From: Treponema sp.
GTDB taxonomy: Bacteria; Spirochaetota; Spirochaetia; Treponematales; Breznakiellaceae
Assembly (NCBI GenBank): GCA_031267115.1
Contig: JAIRZS010000259.1
Coordinates: forward strand, 1-20,733
Direction: 5' to 3'
Length of the DNA: 20,733 bases
Shown: in pieces, positions 13,008 to 19,847 of the stretch
Layout: every line of letters begins with the position of its first letter
Position numbering within the stretch: the stretch's first letter is position 1
The notes under the pieces: generated by a model
What the model was told of the DNA's origin: nothing
Seen by the model: the letters and a program-made list of their open reading frames with translations, nothing else
Databases searched by the model: none
Translations under genes and position numbers: made by a program

Positions 13008-13637
13008 GTGGCCCCAATTGAAAGGCGCAATCGGTTGAAAGGGGCAATCGAGGCGCCGGCCCTTGTGCTTGTCGGCTCCTCCGGGCGGAACGCGGGAAAG
13101 ACTGTAGCCGCCTGCGCCCTGATCCGCGCCTTCAAGGGGCGTTTCCCCGTAACGGCGCTCAAGGCGACCGTAGCGGGCCGGGCCGGCGGCTGCCACCGGG
13201 GAAGGACGGACTGCGGCGCCTGTTCCTTTTCGCCGGATTATGTACTGGAAGAGGAGTTTGATTCGCTTTCCGGTAAAGATACCGCCCGCCTGCTGGCGGC
13301 CGGGGCGGCGCGGGTATTCTGGCTCAGGGCGTCCCATTCCTGCCTTCCCGGGGGGTTCCGGGCTTTTCTGGAAAAAGTGCCGCCCGGCTCCCTGATCCTG
13401 GGAGAATCAAACAGTTTGCGGGAGGCGGTCCGGCCAGGCTGCTTTATCATGCTGAAGAACAGTTCCGAAAAGATAAAGGAAAGCGCCCTGCGGGTGGCCG
13501 GTTTGGCGGACATTACCGTCGAAAACAAGGGCGCCATTACCGAAGAAGCCGCGGAGTCCCTTGCTTCCCGCTTGATAATCGGGAAAGACAGGGCAGGGCG
13601 GCTCAGCGTCCGCCCCCGGGAAACAGGCCGTGCTTGA
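13008..13637 (+). CDS. P-loop NTPase of the Moco operon, MobB-like
   Basis: A 209-residue protein with a Walker A motif GSSGRNAGKT near residues 23-32 and a LILGESNSL segment near 128 that resembles a Walker B strand followed by a substrate-binding turn. A cysteine set CHRGRTDCGAC (C-x6-C-x2-C, about 62-72) suggests a metal or iron-sulfur site. It resembles MobB-type GTPases in size, P-loop and location ahead of moeA, but it lacks the usual MobB start, so a MobB role in binding GTP or handing over cofactor is only inferred. Start: GTG 13008 has no Shine-Dalgarno sequence, while in-frame TTG 13035 has AAAGG 9 bases upstream; either gives a complete P-loop domain. A 17-bp tandem repeat covers this start region. 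It overlaps moeA by 8 bases. Confidence 0.6.
   Translation: MAPIERRNRLKGAIEAPALVLVGSSGRNAGKTVAACALIRAFKGRFPVTALKATVAGRAGGCHRGRTDCGACSFSPDYVLEEEFDSLSGKDTARLLAAGAARVFWLRASHSCLPGGFRAFLEKVPPGSLILGESNSLREAVRPGCFIMLKNSSEKIKESALRVAGLADITVENKGAITEEAAESLASRLIIGKDRAGRLSVRPRETGRA
13018..13051 (+). repeat. 17-bp tandem repeat at the start of the P-loop gene
   Basis: TTGAAAGGCGCAATCGG (13018-13034) is followed at once by TTGAAAGGGGCAATCGA (13035-13051), with 15 of 17 bases identical. The first unit supplies an AAAGG that could act as Shine-Dalgarno sequence for the TTG that opens the second unit. Confidence 0.7.
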
Positions 13638-14874
13638 GCGTGCAAGCCTCGAAGCGGCGCTGGAACTGCTGCTTTCCCGGACCCTTCCTGTGACTGAAAC
13701 CGTACTCAGGCCGCTTGCCGGGGCACTGGGTCTGATAAGCGCCGGGGAAGTACGCGCCGGTACGGACAATCCGCCTTTCGACCGTTCCCCGCTGGACGGT
13801 TTTGCCCTGTGCAGCGGGGATACCCGCGGAGCGTCCCCGGAAAGGCCCGCGCGGCTGCGTGTTGCCGGAACGGTGTACACCGGCGGGGTGTACGGCAGGG
13901 TATTGCGGAGCGGCGAGGCGCTGCGTATCATGACCGGGGCCGCCATGCCGGAGGGCGCCGACTGCATGGCGCCCAAGGAGGCGGTGCGGGAAGAAGGGGA
14001 GGGCGTCCTGGTTTTCCGGCCCGTCGCCCGCCACGAAAACTACATCTTCCGGGGCGAGGACATTAAACAGGGCGAGGTCTTTTTACCGGAAGGGGCCCGG
14101 CTGGATTTCGCCCTGCTGGGTATGCTTGCCGCTATGGGCCGGGGAAGCGTGGAAGTGTACAGGCCGCTTTCCGTCGGCCTTTGCTGTATCGGCGACGAGC
14201 TTACCCCGGCGGATACGCCCCTTGGGCCGGGGAAGATCTACAACAGCAACGGCGTTATGCTTGCGGCCCGGCTTGCCGAATACGGCTTTTCCTGCCGGCC
14301 GCCCCTTGTTCTCCCCGATGATCCCGGCGAGGCCGCCGGGGTCATCCCGTCTTTGCTGGACGGACTGGACATCCTCATCACCGTGGGATCGGTGAGCGTG
14401 GGGGATAAAGATATAATGGGCGCGGTATTTGACCGGCTGCATGTTGAGCGGGAACTATCCTCCCTTGCCTTTAAGCCGGGAAGCGCTTTCCTGTGCGGCA
14501 GTCTCCGGGGCAAGCGGATATTCTGCCTTTCCGGGAATCCCTTCGCGGCGCTCGCGGTCATGGAACTGGTGGTGCGCCCCGTGCTCGCGAAGCTTTCCCG
14601 CCGGGAAGACCTCAACACCGTGCGCGGAAAGGCCGTCCTGCGCACCCCTTTTCCCGGCGGGAAAAGTACCGCGCGGCGTTTCCTGCGGGGCCGCCTTGCC
14701 GGACCCACAGGCGGCGGGCCGCCCGCCGTAACCCTTCCGGAGGGCCATTCCTCGGGAAGGCTTTTTTCGCTTTCCGGCTGCAACTGCCTTGTGGACCTGG
14801 AGGCTGGCGCGGGGGCGCTGCCGTCCGGGACGGAAGTAACGGTAGTACAATTGGGCGTCCACGGGGGCCTGTAG
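13630..14874 (+). CDS. moeA: Molybdopterin molybdenumtransferase MoeA
   Basis: Inserts molybdenum into adenylated molybdopterin in the cytoplasm. The 414 residues match the usual MoeA length. Typical motifs appear in order: NPPFDRSPLDGFAL near 47-60, MTGAAMPEGADC near 100-111, GDEL near 188, GKIYNSNG near 201, GSVSVGDKD near 257-265 (a variant of GGVSVGDYD), KPGSAFLCG and LSGNPFAA. A MoeA C-terminal domain follows. The GTG start lies inside the end of the P-loop gene (8-base overlap), so translation is coupled. It is followed 19 bases later by moaC. A second MoeA-like protein occurs downstream, but this one has the complete three-domain layout. Confidence 0.93.
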   Translation: MLERASLEAALELLLSRTLPVTETVLRPLAGALGLISAGEVRAGTDNPPFDRSPLDGFALCSGDTRGASPERPARLRVAGTVYTGGVYGRVLRSGEALRIMTGAAMPEGADCMAPKEAVREEGEGVLVFRPVARHENYIFRGEDIKQGEVFLPEGARLDFALLGMLAAMGRGSVEVYRPLSVGLCCIGDELTPADTPLGPGKIYNSNGVMLAARLAEYGFSCRPPLVLPDDPGEAAGVIPSLLDGLDILITVGSVSVGDKDIMGAVFDRLHVERELSSLAFKPGSAFLCGSLRGKRIFCLSGNPFAALAVMELVVRPVLAKLSRREDLNTVRGKAVLRTPFPGGKSTARRFLRGRLAGPTGGGPPAVTLPEGHSSGRLFSLSGCNCLVDLEAGAGALPSGTEVTVVQLGVHGGL

Positions 14875-14893
14875 ATTTTTTTGCGGAGCGTGT

Positions 14894-15376
14894 ATGGAAA
14901 CGGAGAGGGAATTTACCCATTTTGACGGGAAGGGCAACGCGATAATGGTGGACGTTTCCGCCAAAGAAGTGACGGAACGCCTCGCGGAAGCCAGGGGAAG
15001 CATCACGGTCGGCGCGGAAACCCTGTCCGCCATCCGGGGCGGGAAGGTAAAGAAGGGCGACGTGCTGGGCATGGCGCGGATCGCCGGAATCATGGCCGCG
15101 AAACGGACCGCCTCCCTCATACCCCTCTGCCACCCGCTTTCCTTTGATTCCTGCGCGGTGGATTTTACCCTGGGCGAGGGTAAAATCGAGGCTTTTTGCA
15201 CGGTAAAACTGTCCGGAAAAACCGGCGCGGAAATGGAGGCCCTTACCGGGGTATCCGCCGCCCTTCTTGCTATTTACGATATGTGCAAGGCCCTGGACCG
15301 GGCTATGGTGATAGGCGATATACGGCTTTGGGAAAAATCGGGCGGCAAGAGCGGCCATTTCAGGCGGGAAACATGA
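14894..15376 (+). CDS. moaC: Cyclic pyranopterin monophosphate synthase MoaC
   Basis: Converts the MoaA product, 3',8-cyclo-7,8-dihydro-GTP, to cyclic pyranopterin monophosphate. The 160 residues are the normal length. MVDVSAKEVTER near residue 18, ARIAGIMAAKRT, LIPLCHPLSFDSC, KTGAEMEALTGVS, IYDMCKALD and the terminal KSGGKSGHF are all in order; the CHP and MCKALD motifs carry active-site residues. GCGGAG stands before the ATG. The next gene, moaA, starts 12 bases after the stop. This tight moaC-moaA pairing matches their consecutive steps. Confidence 0.96.
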   Translation: METEREFTHFDGKGNAIMVDVSAKEVTERLAEARGSITVGAETLSAIRGGKVKKGDVLGMARIAGIMAAKRTASLIPLCHPLSFDSCAVDFTLGEGKIEAFCTVKLSGKTGAEMEALTGVSAALLAIYDMCKALDRAMVIGDIRLWEKSGGKSGHFRRET

Positions 15377-15388
15377 GGCGGGGATGCC

Positions 15389-16417
15389 ATGATAACTGAT
15401 CCTTCAGGCAGGGCCTTGGATTATCTCAGGCTTTCCCTTACCGACCGCTGCAATCTGCGCTGCGTTTACTGTATGCCGGAAGAGGGGATTGGCTGGAAAC
15501 CCCATACGGAAATACTGCGTTTCGAGGAATCGCTCCGCCTCTGCCGCCTCCTCTGCGCCCTGGGTATACGCCGGATCAAGCTTACCGGGGGCGAGCCCCT
15601 GGTCCGCCGCGGCCTGGAAAATTTTATCCGGGAACTGCGGGAGATCCCCCTTCTTGAGGAACTTACCCTTACTACCAACGGCCTGCTCCTGGCGGACTTT
15701 CTGGACCGCCTGGGAGATGACGCCCGCTCCCTCTTAAACGGGGTAAACATAAGCCTTAACAGCCCCGATTCCGCAAATTTTGCGCGTATCGCCCGGCGGG
15801 ACAGGCTGGAGGCGGCCCTTGCCGGGATGCGCCGGGCCCTGGCCGCCGGACTCCCCGTCAAGCTGAACTGCGTGCCTCTCCGGGGCTTTAACGAGCAGGA
15901 TTTAGCCGCGACGGCCATGCTGGCCAGGAACGAAGTAAGGGCGGTGCGTTTTATAGAACTTATGCCCCTGGGCGCGGCTTCCTCCCTGGAAGGCGTCCCG
16001 ATGGCCGAGGTATTGGCCATTCTTGAAAGAGAATTCGGCGCCCTGAGCCGGGATTATTCCCGTATCGGGAACGGGCCCGCAGTGTATTATACGGTTCCCG
16101 GTTTTGCCGGGAAGATCGGCTTTATCAGCGCCATAAGCGAGGCTTTCTGCGCCGGGTGCAACCGCCTGCGCCTGGGCGCGGACGGACGCCTGCGGGCCTG
16201 TCTCGCGAGCGAAGTCAGCGCGGACCTCCGTTCCCTGCTCCGTTCCGGGGCCGGGGACGATGAAATAAAAAACGCCGTCCTGCGTCTTGCCGAAATCAAG
16301 CCCGCGGCGCACAAATTTGCCGGTTCGGTTGTGAGCGGCGGGCGCGGGGAAGGCGGCGTATTGCCTGAACAGGAGTACTGCCGTATAGCGGACGGCATGT
16401 ACCGGATTGGAGGGTAG
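15389..16417 (+). CDS. moaA: GTP 3',8-cyclase MoaA (radical SAM)
   Basis: The radical SAM enzyme that starts molybdopterin synthesis from GTP. The SAM-binding cluster motif is CNLRCVYC (Cys21, 25, 28), followed by TGGEP (66-70). The second, C-terminal [4Fe-4S] site that binds GTP is CAGC-x13-C (Cys254, 257, 271). The protein ends in RIGG, keeping the C-terminal double glycine needed for the cyclisation step. At 342 residues it is of normal length. The position usually reading ISLDS is ISLNS here. The ribosome binding site is weak (GGCGGGG). The downstream MOSC gene follows within 4 bases. Confidence 0.96.
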   Translation: MITDPSGRALDYLRLSLTDRCNLRCVYCMPEEGIGWKPHTEILRFEESLRLCRLLCALGIRRIKLTGGEPLVRRGLENFIRELREIPLLEELTLTTNGLLLADFLDRLGDDARSLLNGVNISLNSPDSANFARIARRDRLEAALAGMRRALAAGLPVKLNCVPLRGFNEQDLAATAMLARNEVRAVRFIELMPLGAASSLEGVPMAEVLAILEREFGALSRDYSRIGNGPAVYYTVPGFAGKIGFISAISEAFCAGCNRLRLGADGRLRACLASEVSADLRSLLRSGAGDDEIKNAVLRLAEIKPAAHKFAGSVVSGGRGEGGVLPEQEYCRIADGMYRIGG

Positions 16418-16421
16418 GGTA

Positions 16422-16850
16422 GTGGGAAAAGTACTGGCTGTTTGTTTGAGCGAGGCGAAGGGGACGGCGAAGCGTAATGTGGAAAAGGCTGAGTTTGTCC
16501 CCGATCACGGAATACAGGGCGACGCCCACGCGGGAAAATGGCACCGCCAGGTAAGCCTGCTTTCCCACGAAAAGATAGAGGCTTTCCGCGCCTCGGGCGC
16601 CCGCGTGGACGACGGCGCGTTTGGGGAAAACCTGGTAGTGGAAGGCATAGACTTTTCCTCGCTCCCCGTAGGCACCGTGTTCCTCTGCGGGGATGTGGTC
16701 CTGGAGATGACCCAGATCGGAAAGGAATGCCACCAGCACTGCGCCATATTCCAAACTATGGGGGACTGCATCATGCCCAGGGAAGGGGTCTTTGCCAGGG
16801 TTATACAGGGCGGCACGATCAGCGCGGGAGACGAACTCTGTGTCCGGTAG
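16422..16850 (+). CDS. MOSC domain protein
   Basis: A 142-residue MOSC (MoCo sulfurase C-terminal) domain protein. MOSC proteins are thought to bind sulfur or handle molybdenum cofactor. Visible are HGIQGDAHAGKWHRQVSLLS (about 29-48), DDGAFGENLVVEGID (about 63-77) and QIGKECHQHCAIF with the conserved Cys. The GTG at 16422 was chosen because it follows a GGAGGGTAGGG ribosome binding region and leaves only 4 bases after the moaA stop; an in-frame TTG at 16407 would overlap moaA. Stand-alone MOSC genes beside mogA are common in clostridial cofactor clusters. Its exact step is unknown. Confidence 0.85.
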   Translation: MGKVLAVCLSEAKGTAKRNVEKAEFVPDHGIQGDAHAGKWHRQVSLLSHEKIEAFRASGARVDDGAFGENLVVEGIDFSSLPVGTVFLCGDVVLEMTQIGKECHQHCAIFQTMGDCIMPREGVFARVIQGGTISAGDELCVR

Positions 16851-17355
16851 CGCCGATCCCCATTCCTACCGGCTGGGAATTGTTGTCGCGAGCGACAAGG
16901 GGTCCCGGGGCGAAAGGGAAGACAAAAGCGGCCCCGTTATACGGGAACTCGCGGAAGCCTGGGGTTATACGGTAACAAGCTATGCCCTGCTGCCCGACGA
17001 CCAGGGGGGGCTTGAGGCGGAACTGAAACGGCTCTGCGACGGAGGGCTCGCGGACCTGGTCCTGACTTCGGGCGGGACGGGTTTTTCGCCTCGCGACCGC
17101 ATGCCCGAGGCGACGGCGGCTGTGGCGGAACGGCTTGTTCCTGGAATAGCCGAGGCAATGCGGGCCTACAGCCTGACCATCACAAAACGCGCCATGCTGA
17201 GCCGGGCGATAGCGGCAATCAGGGGCGCCGCGCTCATCGTCAACCTGCCGGGGAGTCCCGGGGCCGTGCGGGAACACCTTGAGTATATTTTACCTGAACT
17301 GCGCCACGGCCTGGATATTCTTACCGGCCTGGACGGGGAGTGTGCGAGAAAATGA
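16840..17355 (+). CDS. mogA: Molybdopterin adenylyltransferase MogA/MoaB-type
   Basis: Adenylates molybdopterin before metal insertion by MoeA. The fold's landmarks are YRLGIVVASDKGSRGEREDKSG at the start, LVLTSGGTGFSPRDRMPEAT in the middle (the nucleotide-binding GGTG and the PEAT motif) and NLPGSPGAVREHL near the end. The start is taken as GTG 16840, because GGGAG lies 9 bases upstream and conserved sequence begins 8 residues later. An ATG at 16792 would add unrelated residues over the MOSC gene. The start overlaps MOSC by 11 bases and the stop overlaps the next ATG as ATGA. It could act as MogA or MoaB, which are not separable here. Confidence 0.92.
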   Translation: MSGSADPHSYRLGIVVASDKGSRGEREDKSGPVIRELAEAWGYTVTSYALLPDDQGGLEAELKRLCDGGLADLVLTSGGTGFSPRDRMPEATAAVAERLVPGIAEAMRAYSLTITKRAMLSRAIAAIRGAALIVNLPGSPGAVREHLEYILPELRHGLDILTGLDGECARK

Positions 17356-18389
17356 GCGGAATGAAGAAATTCGCCCTTGAAGAGGCTGTGGGCCATATAC
17401 TTGGCCACGATCTGACCCGTATCGTGCCGGGGGAGATAAAGGGCCCCCAGTTCCGCAAGGGCCATGTCATCCAAAAAGAAGACATCCCCATGCTCCTCTC
17501 CATGGGAAAGGAACATATTTACGTTTGGGAAAAACAGGCGGATATGTACCACGAGGAAGAGGCGGCGGAAATACTGTTCGGCCTTTGCGCCGGTCCCACT
17601 GTTGACCGGAAGGGGCCGGTTGAAGGGAAAATAGAGATTTTCACCCGCCACGAAGGCCTCTTGCGCCTTGACACGGATAGCATCACCCGGATAAACGCCC
17701 TGGGCGATCTTCTCATCGTGACCCGCCACAACAACAGCGCGGTAAGGGCCGGGGAAAAGATCGCCGCCGTTAAGGCGGTGCCCCTGGTGATAGCGAAGGC
17801 CCGCCTTGAAAAGGCCTGCGCAATCGCCGAGGCAAACGGCGTGTCGCCCCTGCTCGGGGTGCTGCCCTACAAACTGCAAAACGCCTGCGTCATCACTACC
17901 GGAAGCGAAGTCGCCAAAGGGCTTATCGAGGATCGCTTTACCCCGGTAGTAGTAAAAAAACTGGCCGCCTTCAATATTGGGCTAAAACGCCATATTGTAA
18001 CAGGCGACGGCGTGGAAGAAGTAGGGCGGGCCATCGGGGAAGCGCACCGGGAAAAGCCCGGCCTTATCCTCTGTACCGGCGGCATGAGCGTTGACCCCGA
18101 CGACAACACCCCCGGCGCCATAAAAAAATCAGGCGCGGAAATAATAACTTACGGCGCGCCGGTCGTGCCGGGGGCTATGTTCCTCCTGGGCTATTTTGAC
18201 GACGGTACTCCTATAGCCGGGCTTCCCGGCTGCGTCATGTACCAGGGTACGACTATCTTTGATCTGGTACTGCCCCGCATCGCGGCGGGGATGCGCCTTA
18301 CCCGGGAAGATTTTGCCGGCTTCGGAATAGGCGGCCTCTGCCTCGGCTGCCCCGAGTGCCGCTACCCTGTGTGCCCCTTCGGGCGGTAA
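17352..18389 (+). CDS. MoeA-like molybdopterin-binding protein with Cys-rich tail
   Basis: A 345-residue second member of the molybdopterin-binding family. The C-terminal half has the MoaB/MogA-type fold: VITTGSEVAKG near 186-196, HIVTGDGVEEVGRAI, LILCTGGMSVDPDDNTPGAIKK split over 240-262, GAPVVPGAMFLLG and GLPGCVMY. The N-terminal half (ALEEAVGHILGHDLTRI...QFRKGHVI) matches the first part of such proteins. The end is unusual: GGLCLGCPECRYPVCPFGR carries four cysteines as C-x2-C-x2-C-x4-C, suggestive of a metal or iron-sulfur site. The ATG at 17352 overlaps the mogA stop as ATGA. It is likely a scaffold or maturation factor for Moco enzymes, with exact role unknown. Confidence 0.82.
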   Translation: MSGMKKFALEEAVGHILGHDLTRIVPGEIKGPQFRKGHVIQKEDIPMLLSMGKEHIYVWEKQADMYHEEEAAEILFGLCAGPTVDRKGPVEGKIEIFTRHEGLLRLDTDSITRINALGDLLIVTRHNNSAVRAGEKIAAVKAVPLVIAKARLEKACAIAEANGVSPLLGVLPYKLQNACVITTGSEVAKGLIEDRFTPVVVKKLAAFNIGLKRHIVTGDGVEEVGRAIGEAHREKPGLILCTGGMSVDPDDNTPGAIKKSGAEIITYGAPVVPGAMFLLGYFDDGTPIAGLPGCVMYQGTTIFDLVLPRIAAGMRLTREDFAGFGIGGLCLGCPECRYPVCPFGR

Positions 18390-18398
18390 ACGGAGGGC

Positions 18399-19847
18399 AT
18401 GATGCCGGGGCAGTCATTCGCGGGTATGAAGGTTGTGATCATGGGGCTGGGCCTCCACGGCGGGGGCCTGGAATCCGCCCGTTATCTGGCGAAACAGGGG
18501 GCCTCTCTTACCGTTACGGATCTGCGCGACGAAAAGACCCTGTCCCCGTCCATTGAAAAGCTGGAAACCGGGAACAATTGCCGGATACGTTATGTCTTGG
18601 GCCGCCATGAGGAGGCGGATTTCCGGGACGCGGACATGGTGGTAAAAAATCCGGGCGTCAGGCCCGATTCCCCCTACCTCCTCCTTGCCCGGCGTATCGA
18701 GACGGACATTTCCCTTTTTTTGGCGGATAATCCCGCCCGGCTCCTCGTGGTAACCGGTTCCAAGGGGAAAAGCCAGAGCGCCTCGGCCCTTTACCGGGCC
18801 CTGCGCGAAGCCCGGGAAAAAGGCCTTTTACCGGGCGGCGCTTTTCTTGGCGGGAATATCGCTGTCTCCCCCCTCGGTTTCCTCGACAGGCTGGGCCCCA
18901 CGGACGATGTGGTTCTGGAGCTTTCAAGCTGGCAGCTCGGCGATCTCCGGGGCCGGCCCCTCCTCAAACCCCGCGCAGCCCTGATTACCCCCATCATGAG
19001 GGATCATCAGGATCGCTACAGATCCATGGAAAGCTATGTGGCGGACAAGCGCCTCATCTACCAGAACCAGGACAGCTCCTCCGTAACCGCCGCCTGGGAC
19101 GACAGTTGGGGCCGGTCCTTCCTCGCCGAAACTCCGGGCCGCCCCCTGCTCTGCGCGGAACGGCCTTTGGCGGAAATGATCGCCGGGGCCTGGATCACAG
19201 GCCCAAAAGAGGCCGGCTACGCCCGGCCCTGGGAAAATACCGGCGGCGCGGCTGTTGTCTCGGGCAGGGTACTCAAGGTGCTTCCGGAAACGGTCCTTGT
19301 ACCGGGCTGCCACCAGAAAAAAAACCTCCTTGCCGTAGCGGCGGTACTGCTGGACCTGGGCCTTGGCGCTGATTTTATCTCGTCCAGCCTGGGAAATTTC
19401 CCGGGCATGGAACACCGCCTGGAATTCTTCCACGAGGGGAGGGGCGTCCGCTATTACAACGACAGCGCCGCCACTATCCCCGAAGCCGCCGCCGCCGCCA
19501 TAGATTCTTTTGACTGCCGCCTGGTGCTGGTTACCGGCGGCACGGACAAGAACCTGGACTTTTCCCCTCTGGCCGTGGCGGCGCGCAGGGCGCGTGACCG
19601 CCTTGCCGCGGTTGTCCTGCTTGCCGGCTCGGGCAGCGAAAAACTGCGCCCCCTTCTTGAAGCCGCGGGCCTGGCCTGCCTGGGGCCTTTTGATAATCCG
19701 GATACCGCAGCCCGCGCCGCCGCGGAGGCGGCCCGTCCCGGGGACGCGGTAGTACTGTCTCCGGGCTGCGCCTCCTTTGGAATGTTTCTCAACGAGTTTG
19801 ATCGCGGCAAAAAATGGAAAGAGGCGGTGCTTCAGCTTGGACCTTGA
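18399..19847 (+). CDS. murD: UDP-N-acetylmuramoyl-L-alanine--D-glutamate ligase MurD
   Basis: Adds D-glutamate to UDP-MurNAc-L-alanine in peptidoglycan synthesis. It has a Rossmann start (KVVIMGLGLHGGG, 11-23), the P-loop (119-126), ELSSWQL (174-180), HQDRY-x5-YVADKR with the Lys217 expected to be carbamylated, NDSAAT (354-359), LVTGGTDKNLDF and VVLSPGCASFGMF near the end. These mark MurD rather than MurC, E or F. Two positions depart from the common form: the P-loop reads TGSKGKSQ where TGTNGKST/T is usual, and NDSKAT is NDSAAT, losing a conserved Lys. GGAGGG lies just before the tandem ATGATG; the second ATG (18402) has better spacing. It follows the cofactor genes by 9 bases, so it may be co-transcribed. 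Confidence 0.9.
   Translation: MMPGQSFAGMKVVIMGLGLHGGGLESARYLAKQGASLTVTDLRDEKTLSPSIEKLETGNNCRIRYVLGRHEEADFRDADMVVKNPGVRPDSPYLLLARRIETDISLFLADNPARLLVVTGSKGKSQSASALYRALREAREKGLLPGGAFLGGNIAVSPLGFLDRLGPTDDVVLELSSWQLGDLRGRPLLKPRAALITPIMRDHQDRYRSMESYVADKRLIYQNQDSSSVTAAWDDSWGRSFLAETPGRPLLCAERPLAEMIAGAWITGPKEAGYARPWENTGGAAVVSGRVLKVLPETVLVPGCHQKKNLLAVAAVLLDLGLGADFISSSLGNFPGMEHRLEFFHEGRGVRYYNDSAATIPEAAAAAIDSFDCRLVLVTGGTDKNLDFSPLAVAARRARDRLAAVVLLAGSGSEKLRPLLEAAGLACLGPFDNPDTAARAAAEAARPGDAVVLSPGCASFGMFLNEFDRGKKWKEAVLQLGP

Noticed and set aside
16792..16839. ATG start of mogA at 16792
   Set aside because: It would add 16 unrelated residues over the MOSC gene. GTG 16840 has GGGAG at 9 bases and fits the family's N-terminus.
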